Source: Ochrobactrum quorumnocens (GTDB lineage: Bacteria > Pseudomonadota > Alphaproteobacteria > Rhizobiales > Rhizobiaceae). Taken from it: a DNA stretch of 64,000 nt. A program made the position numbers and the translations under genes. The notes under the pieces are model-generated. The model saw only the letters and a list, made by a program, of their open reading frames with translations. It searched no databases and was not told the DNA's origin. Below, piece after piece: positions 54,122 to 62,133 of this stretch. Within the stretch, counting starts at the first letter, position 1, and the number at the start of each line of letters is the position of its first letter. The DNA lies in assembly GCF_002278035.1 (NCBI RefSeq), contig NZ_CP022603.1, positions 124,001 to 188,000 on the forward strand. The letters run 5' to 3'.

Positions 54122-54187
54122 CACCGGTCTTGAAAACCGGCGTGCAGGAGACTGTACCGTGGGTTCGAATCCCACCCCCTCCGCCAT
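54122..54187 (+). repeat. attR direct repeat (displaced tRNA-Ser 3' end)
   Basis: A second copy of the tRNA-Ser 3' half from CACCGGTC to CCGCCAT, with two substitutions (A at 54146, T at 54153). There is no 5' half next to it, so it is not a functional tRNA. Confidence 0.93.
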
Positions 54188-54460
54188 TTAGCTTTCCATG
54201 CGCATGTCAATTTATCTAACACCAGCGCAATCTTGGCCTTAAGCCGGATTTTGCGTCTATCATCGTTGATGCATTCCACTGTAAGTGGCGCACTTGTGTA
54301 TATTTTGTGTGTAGCGAAAGGGTAAGATGTAAGTGCCGCCATCAAAAGGGCAAATCCAAAAGAGACATCTTACCACGCGACGGAATGGTGTAGATTTTCG
54401 GCTTTTATCACACCTGTTGGCGCCAGGGTCTGGCACAATTGTTAGGGGACAGGGTAGGCG

Positions 54461-54826
54461 ATGAGAGCTTCGGTGAAAACTACGAGCCAGCTGAAAGTCT
54501 TTGTGCTTTTGCTGTCAGTTGCATCAATGTCGGTGATGCCGACGAAGGCCGAAACCTTGTCTAAAGAGAAAGAAACTCTCTGGATACAGGAAAATCGACA
54601 GCTTCTTCTTGAGCACTTAAAATATTCAGCTGATGCCAAGTTTAGCGACGAATTTGTATCTTATAAATCAGGCTCTCCAGTCGTATGTGGGAGAGTGGAA
54701 CCGAAGAATAGCTTTGTTAGCAACGGCGGTAGCATGCGCTACAAGGGAGCTGGGACAAGCATCGGCGCGTTCACTGAAGACGATACTGTTGAATTCGCAG
54801 AAGTTTGGGATGCGGCCTGTTCTTAA
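54461..54826 (+). CDS. exported hypothetical protein
   Basis: 121 aa with a signal peptide (about residues 12-30, ending MPTKAE). The mature part has two cysteines (PVVCGRV and WDAACS) and a GSPVVCGRVEPKNS region similar in layout to small periplasmic proteins of rhizobia. Function unknown. First chromosomal gene right of the element; the 273 bases between attR and this gene hold nothing recognisable. Confidence 0.65.
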   Translation: MRASVKTTSQLKVFVLLLSVASMSVMPTKAETLSKEKETLWIQENRQLLLEHLKYSADAKFSDEFVSYKSGSPVVCGRVEPKNSFVSNGGSMRYKGAGTSIGAFTEDDTVEFAEVWDAACS

Positions 54827-54947
54827 AAGATTGAAAAGGCAACGACTTGTGGGCGTCGATCGACCCTCTCTGTTGAAATTGGAACCAATCTAGCCGCCGC
54901 TCATTGGGCTATTGCATGGCTTCGAGATAAACAGGAGGTATTGATCC

Positions 54948-55163
54948 ATGAAACAGGTCAGCCCGCGTGAAGCACGGCAAGGCCGAGAGGGTAAGCCAGT
55001 TCTGATTATCTTGCTGGTGAGTATTGCTGCGGCAGCAGTGGTTTGGTTTCTCGTCGAAATTTTCGGTAATGTCATTGCGCCTGACGTTCCTTCAAATAGC
55101 GAAGGCTCAGTTCCGCCAGCAGCGACAGAAACTGTGCCTCCTGCATCAGGGCAGGGCCAGTAA
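54948..55163 (+). CDS. small single-span membrane protein
   Basis: 71 aa. Basic cytoplasmic start (QVSPREARQGREGK), one membrane helix (VLIILLVSIAAAAVVWFLV) and a short Pro/Ser/Thr-rich periplasmic tail. AGGAGG lies upstream of ATG 54948. Conserved-looking but of unknown function. Confidence 0.65.
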   Translation: MKQVSPREARQGREGKPVLIILLVSIAAAAVVWFLVEIFGNVIAPDVPSNSEGSVPPAATETVPPASGQGQ

Positions 55164-55241
55164 AACGATCCCTAGATAGGCATCGAAGGCTTTTCTATCC
55201 GAGCAGGTTGGAACAAAAGCCGTTCATTTCCGTTGACGGGA

Positions 55242-55733
55242 ATGGAACAATTCTGGGCCGAATTTACACACGACAATTTGATAAGCCTGCCAGTTGTTCT
55301 GGCGCGTATGCTGCTGGCAACGTTGCTGGGAGCAATCATCGGGCTTGAACGTGAATGGCGGCAAAGGCCTGCCGGATTAAAGACCCATATGATGGTCTGT
55401 TTGGCTTCGGCGACCTTTACCATCGTCTCACTCGAACTGGTGAATGTGCCTGTTTTTGATGATCAGAATATCCGCATGGACCCGTCACGTCTGGTAGAGG
55501 CGATTACAAGCGGTGTCGCATTCCTGGCTGCGGGCTTCATCATTTTCGCCAAAGGCAAGATAACTGGAATAACCACAGGTGCCGGCATGTGGTTAGCGGC
55601 GGCGATTGGCTTGGCCAGCGGCCTTGGACTTTGGCATATCGCCATCATGGCGACAGTCATTGCCGTCGCCATGTTGATCCTTGTCGGTAAACTGGAGCAA
55701 AAGGTTGCTTCGGACAATAGCGATCCGAGTTGA
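55242..55733 (+). CDS. MgtC/SapB family membrane protein
   Basis: 163 aa from ATG 55242 (MEQFWAEF); the open frame starts at TTG 55233. The N-terminal MgtC domain is recognisable by RMLLATLLGAIIGLEREWRQRPAGLKTHMMV and GVAFLAAGFIIFAKG, with four to five helices. It lacks the cytoplasmic C-terminal domain of Salmonella/Brucella MgtC (about 230 aa), so it is the short SapB-like form. MgtC proteins affect low-magnesium survival and ATP synthase; the role of the short form is unclear. Confidence 0.85.
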   Translation: MEQFWAEFTHDNLISLPVVLARMLLATLLGAIIGLEREWRQRPAGLKTHMMVCLASATFTIVSLELVNVPVFDDQNIRMDPSRLVEAITSGVAFLAAGFIIFAKGKITGITTGAGMWLAAAIGLASGLGLWHIAIMATVIAVAMLILVGKLEQKVASDNSDPS

Positions 55734-55756
55734 GCGCTCTGCTTACAAGAAACAGC

Positions 55757-55996
55757 TCAGAGCGGAGCGAGAGCCTGTTCGATTGTGTCCTTCAAAACGA
55801 GCCGCTGTTTGCGAAGGTTCGTTTCCTCCTCCTGGCTGACGGGTGCGATCTTAGTTTCCGCGCGATGGATACGGTCATTAACTGAATCGTACTCTTCAAG
55901 GATGCGGGCAAAGCGTGGATCGGCTGCCTTCAACGCGTGAATTGTGACAAGCTTTCCTGGAAACTCCTCACCGAGGGTGTGTGGTGTATTGGACAT
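55757..55996 (-). CDS. YdcH family protein (DUF465)
   Basis: 79 aa from ATG 55996 with GAAGGAG just upstream; upstream in-frame ATGs are not needed. It is a two-helix acidic protein: LKAADPRFARILEEYDSVNDRIHRAE, then EETNLRKQRLVLKDTIEQAL, the DUF465 pattern. Function unknown. Convergent with the MgtC-like gene. Confidence 0.85.
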   Translation of the reverse strand: MSNTPHTLGEEFPGKLVTIHALKAADPRFARILEEYDSVNDRIHRAETKIAPVSQEEETNLRKQRLVLKDTIEQALAPL

Positions 55997-56191
55997 ATTC
56001 TTCTCCTTCCTTTGATAAGAAGCAGGTTGGCAGTTGTCGGACGGAGTCTCATTGATCCCGATCAATAGGGAGGAATATCAGCACATGCAGATAGCGCATG
56101 GCTGACATGCAAAGTCCGATGTTTAAACAGCGGTTGAACGACACCATCTTTTAGGAAGCGGACCAATAGAGCGTCCGTGATGGAGATGAAA

Positions 56192-56350
56192 ATGTTTGCC
56201 CGTTTTAATAATCGTTTCGGTCGTGCTTTTGCGCAATTCGGCAGTGCCGTCCGCGCGTCTGCTGCCCTGCGAGTCGGTCATCAACCGACTGCCAGAGACC
56301 TTGAGACGCTCGGCATCGACGTGGCTCAGTTCCGTAAAATCAATGACTAA
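56192..56350 (+). CDS. small basic protein, DUF1127-like
   Basis: 52 aa from ATG 56192 (GGAG seven bases upstream; ATGs at 56180 and 56186 are in frame). ARFNNRFGRAFAQFGSAVRAS forms a basic amphipathic helix; RDLETLGIDVAQFRKI resembles the end of DUF1127/YjiS-type small proteins, which in alphaproteobacteria bind RNA or affect phosphate and stress responses. A terminator follows directly. Confidence 0.6.
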   Translation: MFARFNNRFGRAFAQFGSAVRASAALRVGHQPTARDLETLGIDVAQFRKIND

Positions 56351-56373
56351 GATTATAATTGCTGAATGACGTA

Positions 56374-56396
56374 AAGCCTCGGTTTTCCGGGGCTTT
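56374..56396. terminator. terminator between the DUF1127-like gene and tctA
   Basis: AAGCCTCGG / CCGGGGCTT stem (one G-T pair), TTTT loop, followed by TTT on the plus strand. It also lies just beyond the tctA stop and may serve both convergent transcripts. Confidence 0.82.
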
Positions 56397-56403
56397 TTGC
56401 TTT

Positions 56404-57948
56404 TTAGTCTTCGTCGGCAGCCATTTGCTTGAGCAATTCGCCTTTGCCACGTTGACGCATTATCATCGGCACGACCACAGCGGCGAGTGCCAATGCGATC
56501 AACGTCACCGACACCCATGAGTTTATCAGCGTCATTGGGTTTCCCTGACTAATCTGCAGTGCCTGGCGGAGGCTTTTCTCTGCCATCGGCCCAAGAATAA
56601 GTCCCACGACGACAGGAGCAATCGGGTAGGAAAAGCGCCGGAGCACATAACCGAGCAGGCCGAATGCCAAAAGCAGGCCAAGCTCGAACGAAACCGGAAG
56701 GCCGAATAGCATCGATGTCGATGCATTGGCGCCAATGGTGCCGAGTGTGGCGAACACCAGAATACCCGCATAAAGCCAGTGGCGTGGGATGGTGAGCATC
56801 TTCACCCATAGACCGATAAGCGGCAGGTTCAGAACCAGCAGCATCAGATTGGCGACCAGAAGACTTGCGACAAGCCCCCAAACCAGTGGAGCATTTGTCA
56901 CAAAGAGCAACGGTCCGGGCTGCAGACCGAATTGCTGGAACCCGGCAAGCATGATTGCAGCCGTCGCTGTCGTTGGCAGCCCGAGCGTCAGCAAGGGTAC
57001 GAGAGTACCTGCAGCTGATGCGTTGTTCGCGGCTTCCGGCCCTGCAACGCCCTCGATCGCGCCTTTACCGAACTCTTCCGGATGTTTGGAGAATTGACGT
57101 TCTGCCGAATAGGAAAGGAAGCTCGACACGTCTGCGCCGCCTGCAGGCATTGCGCCGATAGGAAAACCGATTGCCGTTCCTCGCAACCATGGCATCCAAG
57201 AGCGCTTCCAGTCATTCTTGGTCATCCAGACAGAGCCTTTGACCGCAATAACTTCATCGTCAGGGCTCAATTTCTTGGAAACGACTGCAAGCGTTTCGCC
57301 GATGGCAAAGAGTGCCACCGCAAGCGTGGTAACATTGATGCCATCGAGAAGGTTCGGTGTCCCCATCACAAGACGTGCCTGTCCGGTCAGTTGATCGATG
57401 CCGATCAGGCCAAGCGTCAGGCCGACGAAAAGTGAGGTGAGGCCGCGCAAAGTGGAATCGCCGAAAGCTGCCGACACCGTCATGAAAGCGAGCAGCATCA
57501 ACGCGAAATACTCGGATGGACCGAAGGAGAGGGCGAACTTCACCACCCAGGGGGCAACGAATGCCAATGCCAGAGTAGCGATGAGCCCTGCAATAAATGA
57601 GCCGATGGCGGCGGTCGCCAGTGCTGGCCCTCCACGCCCCGCTCGGGCCATTTTATTGCCCTCCAATGCCGTGACGATGGAAGCGCTTTCTCCAGGCGTG
57701 TTGAGCAGGATCGATGTGGTCGATCCTCCATACATGCCACCGTAATAGATACCCGCGAACATAATGAGCGATCCAGCAGGATCCAGCTTATAGGTAACGG
57801 GTAGAAGCAACGCCACAGTGAGTGCGGGACCAATGCCCGGAAGCACCCCAACAGCCGTACCAAGTGTGACGCCAATCAGCGCATAAATAAGGTTCGCTGG
57901 TTCAAGCGCCACCAGAAGTCCGTTGGCGAGAAGAGTGACAGTATCCAT
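56404..57948 (-). CDS. tctA: tripartite tricarboxylate transporter, large permease TctA
   Basis: 514 aa with about twelve membrane segments. The hallmark loops are present: [40 protein letters not shown] near residue 68, and the second-half repeat [16 protein letters not shown]. With TctB and the periplasmic TctC it imports citrate-like acids using an ion gradient. It begins 12 bases after the tctB stop and is the last gene of the operon. Confidence 0.93.
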   Translation of the reverse strand: MDTVTLLANGLLVALEPANLIYALIGVTLGTAVGVLPGIGPALTVALLLPVTYKLDPAGSLIMFAGIYYGGMYGGSTTSILLNTPGESASIVTALEGNKMARAGRGGPALATAAIGSFIAGLIATLALAFVAPWVVKFALSFGPSEYFALMLLAFMTVSAAFGDSTLRGLTSLFVGLTLGLIGIDQLTGQARLVMGTPNLLDGINVTTLAVALFAIGETLAVVSKKLSPDDEVIAVKGSVWMTKNDWKRSWMPWLRGTAIGFPIGAMPAGGADVSSFLSYSAERQFSKHPEEFGKGAIEGVAGPEAANNASAAGTLVPLLTLGLPTTATAAIMLAGFQQFGLQPGPLLFVTNAPLVWGLVASLLVANLMLLVLNLPLIGLWVKMLTIPRHWLYAGILVFATLGTIGANASTSMLFGLPVSFELGLLLAFGLLGYVLRRFSYPIAPVVVGLILGPMAEKSLRQALQISQGNPMTLINSWVSVTLIALALAAVVVPMIMRQRGKGELLKQMAADED

Positions 57949-57960
57949 TGTTATCTCGCT

Positions 57961-58458
57961 CTAAACCAGATGCTCAAGCCAACCTGATGGCAGCGAAAGC
58001 TGCAGGCCGCGTGCAAAAATGAACCAGATTGCGAATGCAAAGACGATGCCGACAGGGACGCTGATCCAGAACTTGCGATAACCAAATCCGCGCGCCGTTG
58101 CCGCAAAGAGCAAGCCCGTTGCAATGGAAAAGCCCAGGGTCTTCATCGTCAGCATTTGAATGACCAACCCACCGATGATCCAGGCCATCGGCGCAATTTC
58201 CTGATGCTCGCGCTCTGGAAACTCACCCTTAAATGCGCTGATCACCGTCCATATAGACAGAATGAACAGTCCGGCTGCGATGATGTAGGGTACTGTTTTT
58301 GGCCCGACCGGTGAGTACGAAAGAACGTTATTCCCATAGGCCGTGGACCAGGCAATTGCGACAGCAACCGCCCCCAGAATGAGGGCGATCACAAGAGCTG
58401 CGTAATCTGGCGCCGTTTCTGTGGAACGGCGCTCTGCCTGCTGTTCAGGTCCTGTCAT
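57961..58458 (-). CDS. tctB: tripartite tricarboxylate transporter, small permease TctB
   Basis: 165 aa with four predicted membrane segments (ALVIALILGAVAVAIAW, IIAAGLFILSIWTVI, a central pair, and WISVPVGIVFAFAIWFIFARGL), the TctB pattern. Its start overlaps the tctC stop by four bases. Members of this subunit are poorly conserved in sequence; the call rests mainly on position and topology. Confidence 0.88.
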   Translation of the reverse strand: MTGPEQQAERRSTETAPDYAALVIALILGAVAVAIAWSTAYGNNVLSYSPVGPKTVPYIIAAGLFILSIWTVISAFKGEFPEREHQEIAPMAWIIGGLVIQMLTMKTLGFSIATGLLFAATARGFGYRKFWISVPVGIVFAFAIWFIFARGLQLSLPSGWLEHLV

Positions 58459-59405
58459 TTGACGAGGCCGATTTCCTTGAGGATAGTTTCAGTAGACGCC
58501 ACGTCTTTGGCAAGTTGTTCCTTGAACGCATCGCCTGCGAGATAGGTGTCGGCCCAGCCTTTATCCTTGAGGGCCTTCTGCCAGGATTCCGACTTCACCA
58601 TCTTCTCAACATCGGTGTTGATGCCCGCTACCTGTTCCGCAGTAATGCCGGGAGCAGCGCCCACCATGCGCCAATTCTGGATCGAAACGTCAACGCCGCT
58701 TTCCTTAAAGGTCGGTGCGTCGATGCCCTCAACCCGTTCGTCACTGGAAATACCGATGATGCGAAGCGTGCCAGCCTTGATCTGTGGATCAAACTCGCCG
58801 TAGCCAGAAATGCCCACGGTGACCTGATTACCTAGGATAGCAGCAAGTGCCTCACCGCCACCAGAGAAGGCGATGTAATTGACTTTGGTCGGGTCAACGC
58901 CAATGGCTTTGGCGAAAAGTCCTGCGGTGATGTGATCCGTGCCGCCAGCAGAACCGCCACCCCAGGAAACAGAACCGGGATCGGCTTTGAGCTTGGTGAC
59001 GAGATCACCCAGATTTTGAATATCTGAAGAAGCTGGAACAACGATGGCTTCATACTCGCCGGTAAGGCGAGCAATCGGAGTGATTGCATCAAGATTTACG
59101 GGAGAATTGTTGGTCAGAATTGCGCCGACCATGACATATCCACCCACAATAAGCTGGCTCGGATCACCTTTGTTCTGATTGACAAATTGGGCAAGGCCAA
59201 TGGTGCCACCTGCACCCGGAACGTTAATAACCTGAACGCTACCGGAAATCTTTTCGTCCTGAAGCACGCTTTGCATTGTGCGTGCTGTCTGATCCCATCC
59301 GCCGCCCGGTGCTGCTGGTGCTAGAACCTTATAATCTTCCGCCGAAGCTGCTCCCGCTATCGCGAGCGCCGTCACGGATGTAATGGCCAGAATCCATTTA
59401 CGCAT
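58455..59405 (-). CDS. tctC: tripartite tricarboxylate transporter substrate-binding protein TctC
   Basis: 316 aa from ATG 59405 (MRKWILAITSV, GGAGG upstream); the open frame extends 20 codons further. A signal peptide ends at GAASA|ED. The Bug/TctC receptor fold has APAAPGGGWDQTARTMQ and NVPGAGGTIGLAQFV at the N-terminus, and SWGGGSAGGTDHI. Bug receptors vary widely in ligand (citrate, other carboxylates), so the substrate is unproven. First gene of tctCBA; no two-component tctDE pair is adjacent. Confidence 0.92.
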   Translation of the reverse strand: MRKWILAITSVTALAIAGAASAEDYKVLAPAAPGGGWDQTARTMQSVLQDEKISGSVQVINVPGAGGTIGLAQFVNQNKGDPSQLIVGGYVMVGAILTNNSPVNLDAITPIARLTGEYEAIVVPASSDIQNLGDLVTKLKADPGSVSWGGGSAGGTDHITAGLFAKAIGVDPTKVNYIAFSGGGEALAAILGNQVTVGISGYGEFDPQIKAGTLRIIGISSDERVEGIDAPTFKESGVDVSIQNWRMVGAAPGITAEQVAGINTDVEKMVKSESWQKALKDKGWADTYLAGDAFKEQLAKDVASTETILKEIGLVK

Positions 59406-59649
59406 AAATCCTCCCTGAATGCACTTGCGCGCATTTTGCTGCTGTCTTTTGACAGCCCTCCTCAAAATCCTCTGCTTCCCGGGCAGAGACTCTTGATCTG
59501 GAGACTACAGCAGAGAATTGCAATATACCAGCAAGGTTCCCCTCAACTTTTTACTCGTTTGACAGTATTAGCAAAAAGTCTGATGCGACGGTTTTATATA
59601 GCCGATTAAGTCTTCGGCTTCGCTTGACGCGTATAATACCAGAATGTAA

Positions 59650-59880
59650 TACAGTTACGACGGTTCCCCCGACCGAGAGTGAAGGGGATTAATAGGGAAC
59701 ACGGTGAGGACGACCCAAAAGGGGCCGAGACCGTGGCTGCCCCCGCAACTGTAAGCGGATTGCCGTTCATCCTCGTGACGCCCCAAAAGCGTCATGCCAC
59801 TGAGTCACTTAAAAACGGCTCGGGAAGGCAGATGAACAGCGAATATCCGCAAGCCAGGAGACCTGCCGTCTAACGTAGTC
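59650..59880 (+). promoter_or_regulatory. cobalamin riboswitch (aptamer)
   Basis: The conserved blocks are in order: GGGAACACGGTGAGG near 59694, CCGTGGCTGCCCCCGCAACTG near 59731 (the second block and B12 box type sequence), GCCACTG near 59798, GGGAAGGC near 59822, and GCAAGCCAGGAGACCTGCC near 59849-59868. It binds adenosylcobalamin. It is followed by a hairpin, a short leader ORF and an intrinsic terminator before the ABC transporter genes, indicating repression when B12 is abundant. Confidence 0.95.
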
Positions 59881-59888
59881 CATTGTCA

Positions 59889-59904
59889 CGGGCGGGGATG
59901 CCCG
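59889..59904 (+). promoter_or_regulatory. short hairpin between riboswitch and leader ORF
   Basis: CGGGC / GCCCG with loop GGGGAT ends five bases before the AGGAG of the leader ORF. It may be part of the expression platform that hides or exposes that ribosome-binding site. Confidence 0.5.
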
Positions 59905-59919
59905 GAGCAGGAGTTGGTT

Positions 59920-60018
59920 ATGACAGCTTTAAACGTCGTAAGACGTCGCCTCCCATTGTCATTCATATCCCCGGATATGTCAGTCTGCTTCATGCGCCGG
60001 ATCGCTTCCGCCGTTTGA
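59920..60018 (+). CDS. leader ORF of the cobalamin riboswitch region
   Basis: 32 codons from ATG 59920 to TGA 60016-60018, with AGGAG at 59909-59913 spaced six bases. The peptide is arginine-rich near the start (LNVVRRRLPLSF). Its stop codon falls inside the terminator hairpin, so a translating ribosome would cover the terminator stem. This suggests that the riboswitch could control translation of the leader and, through it, termination. Whether it is translated is unknown. Confidence 0.5.
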   Translation: MTALNVVRRRLPLSFISPDMSVCFMRRIASAV

Positions 60019-60029
60019 TGCGGCTTTTT
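60008..60029 (+). terminator. attenuator before the corrinoid transporter genes
   Basis: CCGCCG-TTTGATG-CGGC followed by TTTTT: a GC stem (four to five pairs) with a U-run, 24 bases before the next gene. It fits the terminator of a transcriptional expression platform. Confidence 0.72.
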
Positions 60030-60052
60030 CTCATGTCATTTCGGGGATTTAA

Positions 60053-61081
60053 ATGAAACTTTCAGGCCAAGTGCCATTTAGCGCACTTCTGGGCGCAGTC
60101 GCTCTTTTCGCAACCAGTTTCGCAGCGCAGGCAGCTGAAACCCAATATCCGCTAACACTGAAAAACTGTGGTCGCGATGTAACCTTCAAACATGCACCGG
60201 AGCGGGCAGTGGCCGTTGGTCAGAGCAGCACCGAGATTCTCTACAGCCTTGGCCTCGGCGACAAAGTTGTGGGTACGGCCGTTTGGTTCGGCCCAGTCCT
60301 CAAAGGCTTTGAAGATGTGAATGCCAAGGTAAAGCGCCTGGCAGATAACGATCCGAGTTTTGAAAGCGTACTGGCGCAGAAGCCAGATATCGTTACAGCG
60401 GATTTCCAGTGGCACGTTGGCCCAATGGGCATTGTCGCAAAGCCGGAACAGTTCGAAGAATTAGGTATTCCTGCCTATACATCGCCTTCCGATTGCGTTG
60501 GCAAAGATAATTCAGGTGGCGGCGATGGTATTCGCACAGCGCCATTCACGATGAATATCGTCTATCAGGAAATCGGCGAACTGGCTCAGATCTTCAATGT
60601 ACAGGATCGTGGTGAAAAGCTGATCGCAGACCTCAAGGCACGTGAAGACGCGGCCCGCCAAAAGATCGGCTCCTCCGATGGCAAGCTCTCAGCGGTTGCA
60701 TGGTTCTCAAGCACGCAGGTTGATGCTGATCCGTATGTTGCCGGTAAGTTCGGCGCTCCTGCCTATATCCTTTCTGCACTCGGCATCAAGAATGTGATTG
60801 AGAGTGAAGAAGAATGGCCAGCCGTGGGTTGGGAAACCATCGCCAAGGCGGGGCCGTCGATGATCGTTGCAGCAAAGCTGGATCGTCGTCGTTATCCTGC
60901 TGATGACATTGCAGTCAAACACGAGTTTCTCAAGTCTGATCCAGTGACGAAGTTGATGCCTGCTGTTGAAGACGGGTATGTTTTTGATATCGATGCGCAG
61001 TCGATGAGCACGTCGCTGAGAGTGATCGAAGGCATTGAAACGCTGGCTGCTGATATCGCCGGTTCGGATATGAACAAGTGA
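60053..61081 (+). CDS. corrinoid ABC transporter substrate-binding protein (BtuF-like)
   Basis: 342 aa with a signal peptide (ending SFAAQA|AE). Class III binding fold: RAVAVGQSSTEILYSLGLGDKVVGTAVW, then a long connecting helix, WFSSTQ and WPAVGWETIAKAGP. Alone the fold could be for siderophore-type ligands, but the cobalamin riboswitch directly upstream makes corrinoids (B12 or cobinamide) the likely substrate. Its two-cysteine loop (NCGRD and SDCVGK) is unusual but not diagnostic. It overlaps the permease gene by four bases. Confidence 0.82.
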   Translation: MKLSGQVPFSALLGAVALFATSFAAQAAETQYPLTLKNCGRDVTFKHAPERAVAVGQSSTEILYSLGLGDKVVGTAVWFGPVLKGFEDVNAKVKRLADNDPSFESVLAQKPDIVTADFQWHVGPMGIVAKPEQFEELGIPAYTSPSDCVGKDNSGGGDGIRTAPFTMNIVYQEIGELAQIFNVQDRGEKLIADLKAREDAARQKIGSSDGKLSAVAWFSSTQVDADPYVAGKFGAPAYILSALGIKNVIESEEEWPAVGWETIAKAGPSMIVAAKLDRRRYPADDIAVKHEFLKSDPVTKLMPAVEDGYVFDIDAQSMSTSLRVIEGIETLAADIAGSDMNK

Positions 61082-62133
61082 CGTCAAAGGCAGCCACGGC
61101 AGGCATTTCATTAAAAACCACGATGAGTTCCCGGGTGCTTTGGGGAGCACTTGCGCTCGTCCTGCTCTTTGTTGCTTTGTGGCTGGGTGCTGCCATTGGC
61201 GAAACCGCAATACCTCTGGACGTGGTGGCTAAAACCATCGCCAACCGCGTCTGGAATGCCGGTTACCCACTCGCGCCGATTGATGAAGGTATCGTTTGGA
61301 GCTATCGGCTGAGCCGTGCTGTTGTCGCAGCTTGCTGCGGTGCGGCACTGGCCTTGTCAGGTGTGGTTCTGCAATCGCTTCTCCGCAATTCGCTGGCTGA
61401 TCCCTATATTCTGGGTATTTCTGCCGGGGCTTCAACGGGGGCAGTGAGCGTTGCTATTCTCGGAATTGGTGCTGGTGTGCTCTCGTTGTCAGTGGGAGCG
61501 TTTATTGGCGCAATCGTTGCTTTTGTTCTCGTTTCCCTGCTCGCATTGCGGGCAGGGCGCGGAAACAGTGCGATCATTCTAGCCGGCATTGCGGGTTCGC
61601 AGCTTTTCAACGCGCTGACATCTCTCATCGTCACGAAGGCAGCAAACGCCGAACAGGCGCGCGGTATCATGTTCTGGTTGTTGGGGAATCTTTCTGGTGT
61701 GCGCTGGCCGGATGTGGCGCTCGCTTTGCCCGCCTGCGTGGCGGGGCTTCTGATCTGTCTATGGCATGCCCGTGCGTTAGATGCTTTCACCTTCGGTTCG
61801 GAATCTGCTGCGTCGCTTGGAATTCCCGTGCGGCGCGTCTACGCTGTTCTTATTGGTGTCAGCGCCATGATGACGGCGGTGATGGTGTCGATTGTCGGTT
61901 CCATTGGCTTCATCGGTCTGGTCATTCCCCATGCGGCCCGCATGCTGGTCGGTGTGCGTCATGGCAGATTGTTGCCTGCGGCAGCACTTATCGGGGCAAT
62001 CTTCATGATCCTCGCCGATATTGTGTCCCGCATTATCATTCCCGGTCAGGTTTTGCCGATCGGAGTCATTACGGCATTGGTCGGTGCCCCAGCATTTGCG
62101 CTGCTGCTTGGACAGAGAAGGGCACAATCATGA
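61078..62133 (+). CDS. corrinoid ABC transporter permease (BtuC-like)
   Basis: 351 aa from GTG 61078, four bases inside the upstream gene (GTGA); ATG 61123 is the alternative. It is a FecCD/BtuC-family permease of about nine to ten segments: RLSRAVVAACCGAALALSGVVLQSLLRNSLADPYILGISAGAS and GSIGFIGLVIPHAARM. It is coupled to the following ATPase by ATGA. A second paralogous system (hmuTUV) is at 38318-41207. Confidence 0.88.
   Translation: MTSKAATAGISLKTTMSSRVLWGALALVLLFVALWLGAAIGETAIPLDVVAKTIANRVWNAGYPLAPIDEGIVWSYRLSRAVVAACCGAALALSGVVLQSLLRNSLADPYILGISAGASTGAVSVAILGIGAGVLSLSVGAFIGAIVAFVLVSLLALRAGRGNSAIILAGIAGSQLFNALTSLIVTKAANAEQARGIMFWLLGNLSGVRWPDVALALPACVAGLLICLWHARALDAFTFGSESAASLGIPVRRVYAVLIGVSAMMTAVMVSIVGSIGFIGLVIPHAARMLVGVRHGRLLPAAALIGAIFMILADIVSRIIIPGQVLPIGVITALVGAPAFALLLGQRRAQS

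Larger units (their letters stand above)
42658..54187. mobile_element. integrated filamentous-phage-like element with a mobilisation cassette
   Basis: 66-bp direct repeats from the tRNA-Ser 3' half bound the region; the excised circle would be 11,464 bp. It encodes a tyrosine integrase beside the right repeat. The inovirus set is an ssDNA-binding protein, coat protein, small hydrophobic protein, adsorption protein, DUF2523/pVI and Zot/pI. A rolling-circle Rep follows, then MobC, a relaxase with a nested gene, small genes and a second coat-like protein. All genes read leftward, so the packaged strand would be the minus strand of this window. Base composition is visibly more AT-rich than the flanks. 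No secretin (pIV) or repressor gene was recognised, so extrusion would use a host secretin. At 11.5 kb it is larger than most filamentous phages; the excess is the mob region and the left-end genes. Confidence 0.9.

Noticed and set aside
54122..54187. A second tRNA-Ser gene
   Set aside because: Only the 3' half is present; the acceptor 5' strand and D-arm are missing, so it is an att remnant.
59679..59873. 64-aa open frame before the corrinoid transporter
   Set aside because: It is the cobalamin riboswitch read as protein.
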